DNA from: Fusobacterium sp.
GTDB lineage: Bacteria; Fusobacteriota; Fusobacteriia; Fusobacteriales; Fusobacteriaceae
Assembly (NCBI GenBank): GCA_019416865.1
Contig: DXWL01000036.1
Coordinates: 1-19,067, forward strand
Length of the DNA: 19,067 bases
Direction of reading: 5' to 3'
The notes under the pieces were generated by a model, which ran no database searches, was not told where the DNA came from, and saw only the letters and a program-made list of their open reading frames with translations. This document shows, piece by piece, positions 1-6,718 of this stretch; the stretch's first letter is position 1; each line of letters starts with the position of its first letter. Both the position numbers and the translations under genes were made by a program.

Positions 1-52
1 CTTCAGCTGGAACTATCTCTTCATTTAATATACTTAAAATTTTATCAATCAT
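1..52 (-). CDS. N-terminal fragment of a CyuA/UPF0597-type L-cysteine desulfidase
   Basis: Only the first 17 codons and one base are in the window; the gene runs off the left edge. The peptide reads MIDKILSILNEEIVPAE. The stretch EEIVPAE matches, from memory, the conserved start of the UPF0597/YhaM (CyuA) family, which continues GCTEPIA. Members are Fe-S enzymes that degrade L-cysteine to pyruvate, sulfide and ammonia in the cytoplasm. A strong ribosome binding site (AAAGGGGG) lies about 6 nt before the ATG, so the start is secure. The family call rests on a short peptide, so the product is an inference. The 190-base leader holds a candidate sigma-54 promoter and three palindromes, listed separately. 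Confidence 0.55.
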   Translation of the reverse strand, partial: MIDKILSILNEEIVPAE

Positions 53-97
53 TTTCTGCCCCCTTTAACTTTATTTTAATTATTCAATTTTATATAA

Positions 98-113
98 AGC
101 AAAAAATATGCCA
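98..113 (-). promoter_or_regulatory. Candidate sigma-54 (-24/-12) promoter of the cysteine desulfidase-like gene
   Basis: On the minus strand the sequence TGGCATATTTTTTGCT fits the sigma-54 consensus TGGCAYR-N4-TTGCW. The GG (111-112) and GC (99-100) dinucleotides are exactly 10 nt apart, as sigma-54 requires. The predicted start near base 87 leaves a leader of about 35 nt before the ATG at 52. I saw no convincing TTGACA/TATAAT pair for this gene, although TATA-like runs at 91-97 cannot be excluded as a sigma-70 -10 element. Confidence 0.45.
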
Positions 114-181
114 TCATTTATTTTATTTTCTCTTATCCTCTAAAATTCATCTTTTTCAACTCTTTTATTCTTATTTATATT

Positions 182-246
182 TTTTCAATTTGAAAATAAT
201 TTTCATTTTGAAAATCAAATAATAAATTTTTTTCAATATGAAAAAA
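182..246. repeat. Three palindromes TTTTCA-N3-TGAAAA, candidate upstream activator sites
   Basis: The 15-bp palindrome TTTTCA-N3-TGAAAA occurs at 182-196 (N3 = ATT), 200-214 (TTT) and 230-244 (ATA). The third copy extends to a longer perfect dyad at 228-246. The centres lie about 100, 120 and 150 bp upstream of the predicted sigma-54 start, where sigma-54 activators usually bind. The third copy overlaps the T-tract of the hsp20 terminator. The dyads are read directly; a binding role is inference. Confidence 0.5.
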
Positions 247-271
247 GCACATCTTTTTCAAGATGTGCTTT
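241..271 (-). terminator. Rho-independent terminator of hsp20
   Basis: A perfect 12-bp stem, AAAGCACATCTT (244-255) with AAGATGTGCTTT (260-271), closes on a 4-nt loop. On the minus strand it is followed by a run of T (246-241). It starts 19 nt after the hsp20 stop codon. Confidence 0.85.
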
Positions 272-290
272 CATTAATTAAATTTTTATT

Positions 291-716
291 CTATCCTTCT
301 ATTTGGATATATTTTTTTTCTTCTATTTTTGGTTGTGCTTCTTTCTTAGGTACTTCAAGTTTTAATATACCATTTTCAAATTTACCTTTAATATCTTCTT
401 CACTAATATGGTTGCCTACATAGAAGCTTCTCATACATTGACCTGTATATCTTTCTTTTCTTATGTATCTTCCTTCTTCATCTTTCTCATCTTTATTTTC
501 TTCATGAGAAGCACTTACAACTAGATATCCGTTATTTACTTCAGCTTTGATATTTTCTTTTGTAAATCCAGGAAGCTCTATTTCCAACTCATATCTGTCT
601 TTTAATTCTTTGATATCTGTATTTCCCACAGCTTTTTTATTTTTTACATCCATGAAGAAATCATCATCAAACACATTGTCCATAAATCCTTTATTAAAAA
701 TACTTGGCATAAACAT
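291..716 (-). CDS. hsp20: Small heat shock protein (Hsp20/alpha-crystallin family)
   Basis: Encodes a cytoplasmic ATP-independent holdase of about 141 residues that binds unfolding proteins and keeps them refoldable by DnaK/ClpB. The alpha-crystallin domain fills the centre: ELEIELPGFTKENI near its start and the signature NGILKLEVPKK near its end. A C-terminal I-x-I motif (YIQIEG) is the usual contact for oligomer assembly. An ATG exists at 725, but AAAGGAG directly abuts it. The in-frame ATG at 716 has proper 9-nt spacing and gives the start MFMPSIF, so I chose it. The gene stands alone, with its own promoter overlapped by a CIRCE operator and its own terminator, so HrcA-controlled heat induction is likely. 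Confidence 0.93.
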   Translation of the reverse strand: MFMPSIFNKGFMDNVFDDDFFMDVKNKKAVGNTDIKELKDRYELEIELPGFTKENIKAEVNNGYLVVSASHEENKDEKDEEGRYIRKERYTGQCMRSFYVGNHISEEDIKGKFENGILKLEVPKKEAQPKIEEKKYIQIEG

Positions 717-794
717 ATACACCATCTCCTTTTGATATACATCTTATTAGTTCTTTTTGTTTATCCCAACATCCTTTTCCTCATTTACAAGCTT

Positions 795-823
795 ATTATA
801 CATCTCTTTGTTAGCAATGTCAA
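795..823 (-). promoter_or_regulatory. Sigma-70 promoter of hsp20
   Basis: Perfect consensus elements on the minus strand: TTGACA (818-823) and TATAAT (795-800), separated by 17 bp. The -35 box lies inside the CIRCE operator. Confidence 0.88.
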
Positions 824-837
824 TAGGTGAGTGCTAA
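811..837. promoter_or_regulatory. CIRCE operator (HrcA site)
   Basis: TTAGCAATG, 9 nt, then GAGTGCTAA. The right arm is a perfect match to the CIRCE consensus (TTAGCACTC-N9-GAGTGCTAA) and the left arm matches 7 of 9. The overlap with the -35 box would let HrcA block RNA polymerase directly. Confidence 0.88.
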
Positions 838-939
838 TTTTATTATTATTTTTTTATAGAATATATAGTATTAAAATGAAATAATTTAAAGAAACATATA
901 TTCAAATTTTATTGTTATTTTATTAAAAAATTATAAAAC

Positions 940-970
940 AAAAGGACTTCAGAAAATCCAAAGTCCTTTT
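940..970 (-). terminator. Terminator of the symporter gene
   Basis: A 10-bp perfect stem, AAAAGGACTT (940-949) with AAGTCCTTTT (961-970), has an 11-nt loop. It lies 40 nt after the symporter stop and is followed on the minus strand by TTTTGTTTTATAATTTTTT. The bases between 838 and 939 show nothing recognisable. Confidence 0.8.
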
Positions 971-1009
971 TGTATAGGGTTGATACTCTTGAGAGAAACT
1001 ACTCTATTA

Positions 1010-2545
1010 TTATTTTTCTTCCATGTTTTTAACAGTTGAATATGTTAATCCTTCTACTTTTTCTTTTTCAGGTTTTCCTGTTACAAAAGATGCAAGAAGT
1101 GATACAACCATACTTCCACCTATGATTAAGAAAGAAATCATAAATTCAAATACTTGAGGTTTTACATAGTTAGGAATTACTGCAGCTGCCATTCCCATTG
1201 GGTTAGTTAAGTAAACAGCTATTAAGATAGAAGCTATAAATCCAACCCATACAGCTTTTGTATTTACTTTATCAAAGAAGATTCCTACTAAGAATACTCC
1301 TGCAATTGGTCCTCCAAGTAATCCTGTGATAGCTTGGAAGTATAAGAACATATCTCCTTGTCCTGCATATAAGAAGTGTACAGCAAGTATTGTACTTACT
1401 ATTCCTACTATCCAGCTTGAACCTTTTGCAAAGTTAAGTTTTTGTTTATCTGTCATATCAGGTCTTAATTGTTCTAAGATATCTGCAGTCATACAAGTTG
1501 AAACAGAGTTTAAGCTTGATGATACAGTTGATTGAGCAGCTGCGAATATTGCTGCAAGTACAAGTCCAGATATTCCTGTTGGGATATATTGAATTACGAA
1601 ATATGGAAGTATTGCGTTTCCATTGATTCCTGCAGGAAGCTGAGCTTTATATTTGAAGAAGATATAAAGAGCAGATCCCATTCCAACGAAGATAAAGATA
1701 CTTGTTAATAGTAATGGTATGTTCATGAATAAGCTTTTCTTAGCTTCTTTTTCATTTTTAGTTGTGTTGTATCTTTGAACGATATCTTGGCTTCCTACAT
1801 ATGAGTAGATAGAGTTTACAAATCCTCCGATAAGCATTGTCCAGATACTGATTTTTGCAAGATCCATACTGAAGAAGTCTTTATTTAACATCATTCCACC
1901 TTCATGAAGAGCTTGGAATCCTTGTCCAATTCCTTCAGGAGCAGATGTAAATCCAGCTATTATGATTAAGAATGCCCCTAATAAAAGAACTATTGTTTGG
2001 ATTGCGTCTGACCATAAAACTGCTTCAATTCCTCCCATAGAAGTATAAGCAACACAGAATATTGCTACTCCTACTGTAAGTACTACAGGGTTAAGAGTTG
2101 GAAGAGCTTGTTGAAGAGCAAGAGTTGGTAGATATAAAACTATTGCCATTCTAACAACGTGGAATAAAATAAATGCTAAACTTCCTATTAATCTAAATTT
2201 GTTATCAAATCTTTTTCCAAGATATTCATATGCAGTAGTAACATTAACTCTTCTGAAGAAAGGAACAAATACTACAGCTGCTACCCAAACGATAGGAATG
2301 ATTCCTAAAGGAGCCATACCAAGAAGCCATCCTTTACTGAAAACAGAAGCTGGAATAGCTATAAAAGATATAGATGATAATGCTGTTGCATAAATACTAC
2401 AAGCTGTTACCCAAGAAGGAACTCTTCCTCCTGCTTTGAAGTAATCTTCAGTTGAATTTGCTCTTTTTGAGAAATAAATTCCAACCATAAACATTCCTAC
2501 AAAATAAAGTAAAATTACTACCCAGTTAAACCAGTGCCAATTCAT
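1010..2545 (-). CDS. Sodium:solute symporter (SSS family), probable sialic acid transporter
   Basis: A 511-residue integral inner-membrane protein of the usual SSS length, with about 13 hydrophobic segments. The N-terminus carries the family pattern YFKAGGRVPSWVTACSI. The segment AAAQSTVSSSLNSVST holds the serine-rich Na2 sodium site seen in SSS transporters. SSS proteins couple solute uptake to Na+ import. Sialic acid as substrate is inferred from the divergent nanM gene, the nearby nan genes and a shared operator; SSS-type sialic acid carriers (SiaT, or NanT in some anaerobes) are established. The start has AGGAGGTT 5 nt upstream. Other substrates such as ManNAc are possible. Confidence 0.85.
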   Translation of the reverse strand: MNWHWFNWVVILLYFVGMFMVGIYFSKRANSTEDYFKAGGRVPSWVTACSIYATALSSISFIAIPASVFSKGWLLGMAPLGIIPIVWVAAVVFVPFFRRVNVTTAYEYLGKRFDNKFRLIGSLAFILFHVVRMAIVLYLPTLALQQALPTLNPVVLTVGVAIFCVAYTSMGGIEAVLWSDAIQTIVLLLGAFLIIIAGFTSAPEGIGQGFQALHEGGMMLNKDFFSMDLAKISIWTMLIGGFVNSIYSYVGSQDIVQRYNTTKNEKEAKKSLFMNIPLLLTSIFIFVGMGSALYIFFKYKAQLPAGINGNAILPYFVIQYIPTGISGLVLAAIFAAAQSTVSSSLNSVSTCMTADILEQLRPDMTDKQKLNFAKGSSWIVGIVSTILAVHFLYAGQGDMFLYFQAITGLLGGPIAGVFLVGIFFDKVNTKAVWVGFIASILIAVYLTNPMGMAAAVIPNYVKPQVFEFMISFLIIGGSMVVSLLASFVTGKPEKEKVEGLTYSTVKNMEEK

Positions 2546-2593
2546 ACATAAACCTCCTAAAGAAATCTTAAATTTTTATACTCCTAAAATTTT

Positions 2594-2609
2594 ATGTTCA
2601 CGAGAACAT
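2594..2609. promoter_or_regulatory. nan operator 1 (upstream of the symporter)
   Basis: ATGTTCACGAGAACAT: 6-bp perfect arms around a central ACGA with a CG at the dyad axis, the usual form of LacI-family operators. It lies about 8 nt after the predicted start of the symporter transcript. Copies recur at 2858-2873 and 6185-6200. Confidence 0.75.
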
Positions 2610-2623
2610 TTATTTTCTAATTT

Positions 2624-2652
2624 ATGATAATTTATTTTCTTTTTTTTGTCAA
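2624..2652 (-). promoter_or_regulatory. Sigma-70 promoter of the symporter gene
   Basis: Minus-strand TTGACA (2647-2652), 17-bp spacer, TATCAT (2624-2629). The nan operator follows 14 nt downstream. Confidence 0.75.
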
Positions 2653-2821
2653 TAAACTATTTTCAAACATATGTACTAAAATTAGAAATATTAGTTTAAG
2701 AATTTTATAAAAATACTGGTAAATTAAAGGTTTCATCGATTTTAAGTTTTTTTTAATTTTTTAAAAAAATTTTTTAAAAAGTATATTTTTAGCTTTTTCT
2801 GTTCTAAAAAAATAAAAACTG

Positions 2822-2850
2822 TTGACAAACTGTCAAAATAAATATATATT
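2822..2850 (+). promoter_or_regulatory. Sigma-70 promoter of nanM
   Basis: TTGACA (2822-2827), 17-bp spacer, TATATT (2845-2850). The operator begins 8 nt after the -10 box, at about +1. The -35 box is also one arm of a second dyad, TTGACA-AAC-TGTCAA. Between this promoter and the symporter promoter (about 2653-2821) I see only A/T tracts. Confidence 0.8.
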
Positions 2851-2857
2851 ATCAGTA

Positions 2858-2873
2858 ATGAACACGAGCACAT
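2858..2873. promoter_or_regulatory. nan operator 2 (upstream of nanM), degenerate
   Basis: ATGAACACGAGCACAT matches the other two copies at 13 of 16 positions and keeps the central CACGAG and outer ATG/CAT. It sits at the predicted transcription start. The weaker match suggests lower affinity (inference). Confidence 0.6.
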
Positions 2874-2929
2874 TATTAATTACAAAAAATTTTTTACAAA
2901 AATGCCAAATATAAAATCAGGAGGTAGCT

Positions 2930-4063
2930 ATGAAAAAAGTAGTTTTTGCTGCAATTGTATCTGCATTAGTTTTAGGAGGATGTACTTCAGCTGGAGTTAA
3001 AAACCCAGGAGTTGAAAGAAAAATAACTTGGGAACATGCTGGAAATCTTCCTGCACAAAAAGGTTTTGAAAAAAATATAGGAGTTGCTGGAGTATTATCT
3101 GGAGTTCTTGAAGGAAAATATGTTCTAGTAGGTGGAGGAGCAAACTTCCCTTATGCACCAACTTCACAAGGTGGAGCTAAAGAACTTTACTCTGATGTAT
3201 ATCTTCTTCAACCAAACGGAAGCAAACTTGATGTTGTTGAGCACATCAACCTTGACAATAAAATAGGATATGGTTCTTCTGTAACTGTAAAAGATGGTGT
3301 TTACTATGTAGGAGGTTCAGCTAACCCTGAAGCTGACAACGACATTCTTTTCTTCAGCATGAAAGAAGGAAAATTAGATGTTAAAAAAGTTGGAGATCTT
3401 CCATTCACTCTTCAAAACGGTGCTGCTGTTGAAAAAGATGGAAAACTTTATGTTTTAACAGGAAAACAAAATGGTGCTGCAAGTGATAAAATGTATTCTT
3501 ATGATTTAGCTACAGGAGAAACTAAAGAACTTGCTGCTGTACCTGGAGGACCTAGAACTCAAGCTGTTGCACAAATTCTTAACGGAGATCTTTATGTATT
3601 CAGTGGAGGAACTTCTGTTGCTTACACAGATGGATACAAATACGACTTCACTACAAATACTTGGACAGAAGCTGCTTCTGTTGAACTTAACGGAGAAGGA
3701 ATCTCTCTTATCGGAGCAAACTCTGTAAAACTTAACGATAAAGAAATGATGGTTATCGGTGGATTCAATAAAGCTATATGGGATGACGCTAACAAAAACC
3801 TTGGAAGCCTAAAAGGTAAAAAACTTGATGCTTACAAAGCTGCATACTTTGGTGCAGACCCAGCTGAATTCAACTGGAACAGAAACATCTTAGTATACAA
3901 TGCTGAGAAAAACACTTGGTCTACAATGGGAGAAATCACATTTGACGCTCCATGTGGTGCAGGACTTTCTGTTATCGGAAACAAAGTTTACTCAATAAAC
4001 GGAGAAGTTAAACCTGGAGTAAGAACTGACAGAATGTATTCTGGAACTTTATTAAAAAAATAA
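2930..4063 (+). CDS. nanM: N-acetylneuraminate epimerase (mutarotase), lipoprotein form
   Basis: A 377-residue Kelch-type beta-propeller that interconverts alpha and beta anomers of N-acetylneuraminic acid outside the inner membrane, speeding capture of sialic acid released by sialidases. The length matches E. coli NanM/YjhT (about 368). Kelch-like GG-containing repeats recur, for example KYVLVGGGANFPYAP, KLYVLTGKQNG and LYVFSGGTSVAYTDGYKYD. The first 18 residues form a lipoprotein signal, with a hydrophobic core and lipobox LGGC at 15-18, so the enzyme is probably lipid-anchored; E. coli NanM is a soluble periplasmic protein. AGGAGG lies 5 nt before the ATG. The gene has its own operator-controlled promoter and its own terminator, so it is monocistronic. 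Confidence 0.9.
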   Translation: MKKVVFAAIVSALVLGGCTSAGVKNPGVERKITWEHAGNLPAQKGFEKNIGVAGVLSGVLEGKYVLVGGGANFPYAPTSQGGAKELYSDVYLLQPNGSKLDVVEHINLDNKIGYGSSVTVKDGVYYVGGSANPEADNDILFFSMKEGKLDVKKVGDLPFTLQNGAAVEKDGKLYVLTGKQNGAASDKMYSYDLATGETKELAAVPGGPRTQAVAQILNGDLYVFSGGTSVAYTDGYKYDFTTNTWTEAASVELNGEGISLIGANSVKLNDKEMMVIGGFNKAIWDDANKNLGSLKGKKLDAYKAAYFGADPAEFNWNRNILVYNAEKNTWSTMGEITFDAPCGAGLSVIGNKVYSINGEVKPGVRTDRMYSGTLLKK

Positions 4064-4093
4064 TTTAATTAAAATTAATTAAAAAATTAAATA

Positions 4094-4126
4094 AAAAGGA
4101 CTGCCGTATATAACGGCAGCCCTTTT
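4094..4126 (+). terminator. Terminator of nanM
   Basis: Stem AAAAGG-A-CTGCCGT (4094-4107), loop ATATA, ACGGCAG-C-CCTTTT (4113-4126), with one internal mismatch. It starts 30 nt after the nanM stop and ends in a T run. Confidence 0.85.
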
Positions 4127-4140
4127 ACTTATAAAAACCA

Positions 4141-4169
4141 TTGACAAATAAGGCAGGAAGGAATATAGT
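4141..4169 (+). promoter_or_regulatory. Promoter of the LacI-type regulator and nanK
   Basis: TTGACA (4141-4146), 17-bp spacer, TATAGT (4164-4169). No copy of the nan operator is seen here, so regulator and kinase are probably expressed constitutively. Confidence 0.7.
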
Positions 4170-4211
4170 TTATTCAAGGGTCTGGAAGAAAATTTAAAGG
4201 ATGAAAAGATT

Positions 4212-5216
4212 ATGATTACTCAAAAAGAAATAGCGGAAAAACTTGGGATAAGCCGTACAACTGTTGCCAGAGCAATAAATGGAAGCCCACTCATAAAAGA
4301 AGAAACTAAAAGAAAAGTAATGAAACTCATAAAAGAGATGAATTACGAAAAAAATATTGTTGGAAGTTCCCTTGCAATAAAAAAAACAAAACAGGTATAC
4401 TGCCTTGTTATAAAATCAAAAAATGAATTTTATACTCAGGAGATAATAAGAGGACTTCTTGATGCTGGAAAAGAATTTAAACCTTATGGTTTAAGATTAA
4501 AAATCATTGAAAGTGATATTAATGACTCTGAAAGTCAATTAAAAGAACTTGAAAAAATTCTTTCCTATGATGACATCGACGGACTTATCATTACACCTCT
4601 TGAAAAAAATAAAGCTTATGAGATGATCAAACCTCATCTTGAAAGAATAAAAGTGGTTTCTTTGGGAATCAGACTGGGAAAAGAGATATACCATGTTGGT
4701 CCTGACCACGTAAAACAAGGAAAAATAGCAGCTTGTATTATGAATTCTCTTTTGAGAAAAGGAGAAAAACTTCTGATAATTGACAACGGCGATGATAAAA
4801 TATCTTCAAAAGAATATATTGAGGGATTTATTAAAACTGCTCAAACAGGAGAAGCTGAAATCCTTGGTCCTCTTGACGGAAAAGGGATTGAAAACAGCGT
4901 GGAGCTTATTAAAAAAATGTGCGAAGAAAATGATATAAAGGGAATATATATGAATAGATATGCCCACGACACATATGCAGAAATCCCTATAAATTTTCTT
5001 GCAAGTAAAAAAATTGTTACAAACGGTATCAGCCGTGAAATTAAAAAAATGATAAAAAATGGTATCATCACAGCTACTGTAATGGAGGAGATCGCTGCAG
5101 AGGGATATGCTTCTGCTAGAAAAATTTTTGATCTTCTGTATAAATGCACTGCTGAAAGTGAAACTTGGGAGATATCAAAATCTCACATAATATTTTTGGA
5201 AAATCTTAATGATTAA
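4212..5216 (+). CDS. LacI-family transcriptional regulator, probable repressor of the nan genes
   Basis: A 334-residue cytoplasmic DNA-binding protein of normal LacI/GalR length. Residues 1-50 form the helix-turn-helix and hinge: ITQKEIAEKLGISRTTVARAI, then EETKRKVMKLIKEMNY. The rest (about 60-330) is a periplasmic-binding-protein-like sensor domain. Its position between nanM and nanK, and three LacI-style operators on nearby promoters, suggest it represses the symporter, nanM and yhcH-nanE until a sialic acid metabolite binds. Known nan repressors are usually GntR (NanR) or RpiR type, so a LacI-type one is less usual. AAAGGA lies about 10 nt before the ATG. It is followed after 11 nt by nanK, its co-transcribed partner. 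Confidence 0.88.
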   Translation: MITQKEIAEKLGISRTTVARAINGSPLIKEETKRKVMKLIKEMNYEKNIVGSSLAIKKTKQVYCLVIKSKNEFYTQEIIRGLLDAGKEFKPYGLRLKIIESDINDSESQLKELEKILSYDDIDGLIITPLEKNKAYEMIKPHLERIKVVSLGIRLGKEIYHVGPDHVKQGKIAACIMNSLLRKGEKLLIIDNGDDKISSKEYIEGFIKTAQTGEAEILGPLDGKGIENSVELIKKMCEENDIKGIYMNRYAHDTYAEIPINFLASKKIVTNGISREIKKMIKNGIITATVMEEIAAEGYASARKIFDLLYKCTAESETWEISKSHIIFLENLND

Positions 5217-5227
5217 GGAGTAAAAAA

Positions 5228-6136
5228 TTGAAAATAGTAGGTATAGATATTGGCGGTACAATGATTAAATACGGTCTGCTTTCTCTTGAAGGAGATATTC
5301 TTGAGAGCGGAGAGGTGGCAACAGAAGCTTCTAAAGGAGTGGAAGTTCTTTTTGGAAAACTTTGTGATATTGTTGAAAAGTATTCTCATGAAGAGATCGG
5401 AGGTATAGCAGTATCAGGTACTGGACAAATTGACGGAAGTATTGGAAAAGTAATCGGAGGAAATGAGATTATTCCTGGATGGATAGGAACAAATCTTGTA
5501 GAAAGACTGGAAAGTAGATTTAATCTGCCTACAGTACTTGAAAATGATGTAAACTGTGCAGCTCTTGGAGAAAAATGGCTTGGTGCTGGAAAAGGACAAG
5601 ACAACTTTATATGCCTTACAATAGGAACTGGTATAGGTGGAGGAATTGTTCTTAACGGAGATATCTTCAGAGGAGATACTTGTGTTGCTGGAGAATTCGG
5701 ACATATTCAAGTAGTAAAAGATGGAGTACAGTGCTTATGTGGAAAAAAAGGGTGCTATGAAAGATACGCTTCTGCCACAGCTCTTTTAAGAATGGCAAAA
5801 GAAAGAACAGGACTTAGTCTTAACGGAAAAGAGATTTTTGACAGAGAAAAAGCTGGAGAACCTGTTTTTGTTGAGCTTATTAAAGATTGGGTAGATTATT
5901 TTACTGACGGACTTAGCACTATTATATATATTTTCAATCCACCTCTTGCTGTAATTGGTGGAGGAGTTACAAAACAAGGAGATTACCTTCTTGAAAAAAT
6001 AAATAAAAGTCTTGACAGCAAACTTGGAGTAAACTACAAAAAAAATCTTACTATCAAATTTGCTGAACTTGGGAACAATGCTGGAATGTTGGGAGCTGAA
6101 TACCTACTTCTGAAAAAAATGGGAAAAATAAATTAA
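5228..6136 (+). CDS. nanK: ROK-family kinase, probable N-acetylmannosamine kinase
   Basis: A 302-residue cytoplasmic sugar kinase. It has the ROK phosphate-binding motif DIGGTMIKYG (7-16), the catalytic Asp107 in LENDVNCAALGE, and a zinc motif GEFGHI plus CLCGKKGCYE (His159, Cys169, Cys171, Cys176). ROK kinases act on glucose, ManNAc, fructose or allose. The nan context favours phosphorylation of ManNAc to ManNAc-6-P, the substrate of NanE. The start is TTG at 5228, chosen because AGGAG ends 7 nt before it and translation begins MKIVGIDIGG as in the family. The gene is joined to the LacI-type regulator by an 11-nt gap. Glucokinase is the main alternative. Confidence 0.85.
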   Translation: MKIVGIDIGGTMIKYGLLSLEGDILESGEVATEASKGVEVLFGKLCDIVEKYSHEEIGGIAVSGTGQIDGSIGKVIGGNEIIPGWIGTNLVERLESRFNLPTVLENDVNCAALGEKWLGAGKGQDNFICLTIGTGIGGGIVLNGDIFRGDTCVAGEFGHIQVVKDGVQCLCGKKGCYERYASATALLRMAKERTGLSLNGKEIFDREKAGEPVFVELIKDWVDYFTDGLSTIIYIFNPPLAVIGGGVTKQGDYLLEKINKSLDSKLGVNYKKNLTIKFAELGNNAGMLGAEYLLLKKMGKIN

Positions 6137-6144
6137 AAAAATTA

Positions 6145-6173
6145 TTGACAAAATTTAAAATAGAGAGTATACA
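6145..6173 (+). promoter_or_regulatory. Promoter of yhcH/nanQ-nanE
   Basis: TTGACA (6145-6150), 17-bp spacer, TATACA (6168-6173). The operator begins 12 nt downstream. No terminator is seen after nanK, so read-through from the regulator operon is possible. Confidence 0.7.
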
Positions 6174-6184
6174 TAAAGTATAAA

Positions 6185-6200
6185 ATGTTCACGAGAACAA
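6185..6200. promoter_or_regulatory. nan operator 3 (upstream of yhcH/nanQ)
   Basis: ATGTTCACGAGAACAA matches operator 1 at 15 of 16 bases. It lies about +5 to +20 relative to the predicted transcription start. Confidence 0.75.
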
Positions 6201-6235
6201 TATTTTGTCAAAAAAATATATAAGGAGATAAGGCA

Positions 6236-6691
6236 ATGATATACGGTGAAATCAAAGAATTAAAATTCTACAAAGGAATATCTGAAAATTTAGACAAAGC
6301 TATTGACTATATCTTAAGCGGAGAATATAAAAAAGGAACTCCAGGAAAAAATGTTATTGATGGAGATAATTTATATTTTAACTACCCTGACAAACCAATG
6401 ACAAAAGAGATTGAAGATGGTTTCTTTGAAAGCCACAAACAATACATAGATATCCATGTTGTAATTGAAGGAGAGGAAAATCTTGGATATGTTCCTCGTT
6501 CAGAAGCTGTTCTTACAAAAGAATATGATGCTGAAGGAGATTACGAACTATTAGACGGAGAAATCAAAAATATGATGTATTTAAATCCTGAAAGATTTGT
6601 AATGTTCTTCCCTGATGAACCTCATATGGCTCTTTTAAAAGTAGGAGAAGTAAAACAAATAACAAAAGTAATTTTTAAAGTTTTAGTATAA
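6236..6691 (+). CDS. nanQ: YhcH/YjgK/YiaL family protein, probable sialic acid anomerase
   Basis: A 151-residue cytoplasmic cupin-like (DUF386) protein at the family's usual length of about 150. Conserved features are FFESHKQYIDIHVVIEGEE (63-81) and FFPDEPHM (124-131), which supply the His and Glu residues (Glu65, His67, His74, His130) placed to bind a metal. E. coli YhcH (NanQ) has been reported to speed anomerisation of Neu5Ac inside the cell, giving the open form used by the lyase. AAGGAG lies about 8 nt before the ATG. It shares an operator-controlled promoter with nanE, 27 nt downstream. Older annotations call such proteins beta-galactosidase subunit beta, which the context does not support. 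Confidence 0.87.
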   Translation: MIYGEIKELKFYKGISENLDKAIDYILSGEYKKGTPGKNVIDGDNLYFNYPDKPMTKEIEDGFFESHKQYIDIHVVIEGEENLGYVPRSEAVLTKEYDAEGDYELLDGEIKNMMYLNPERFVMFFPDEPHMALLKVGEVKQITKVIFKVLV

Positions 6692-6718
6692 TTTATTATT
6701 AAGAGAGGCGAAATAAAA

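Noticed and set aside
2740..2800. Long A/T tracts between the symporter and nanM promoters, possible hairpin or riboswitch
   Set aside because: Only homopolymer runs pair here; there is no conserved riboswitch core and the region lies upstream of both promoters, so it is not transcribed from them.
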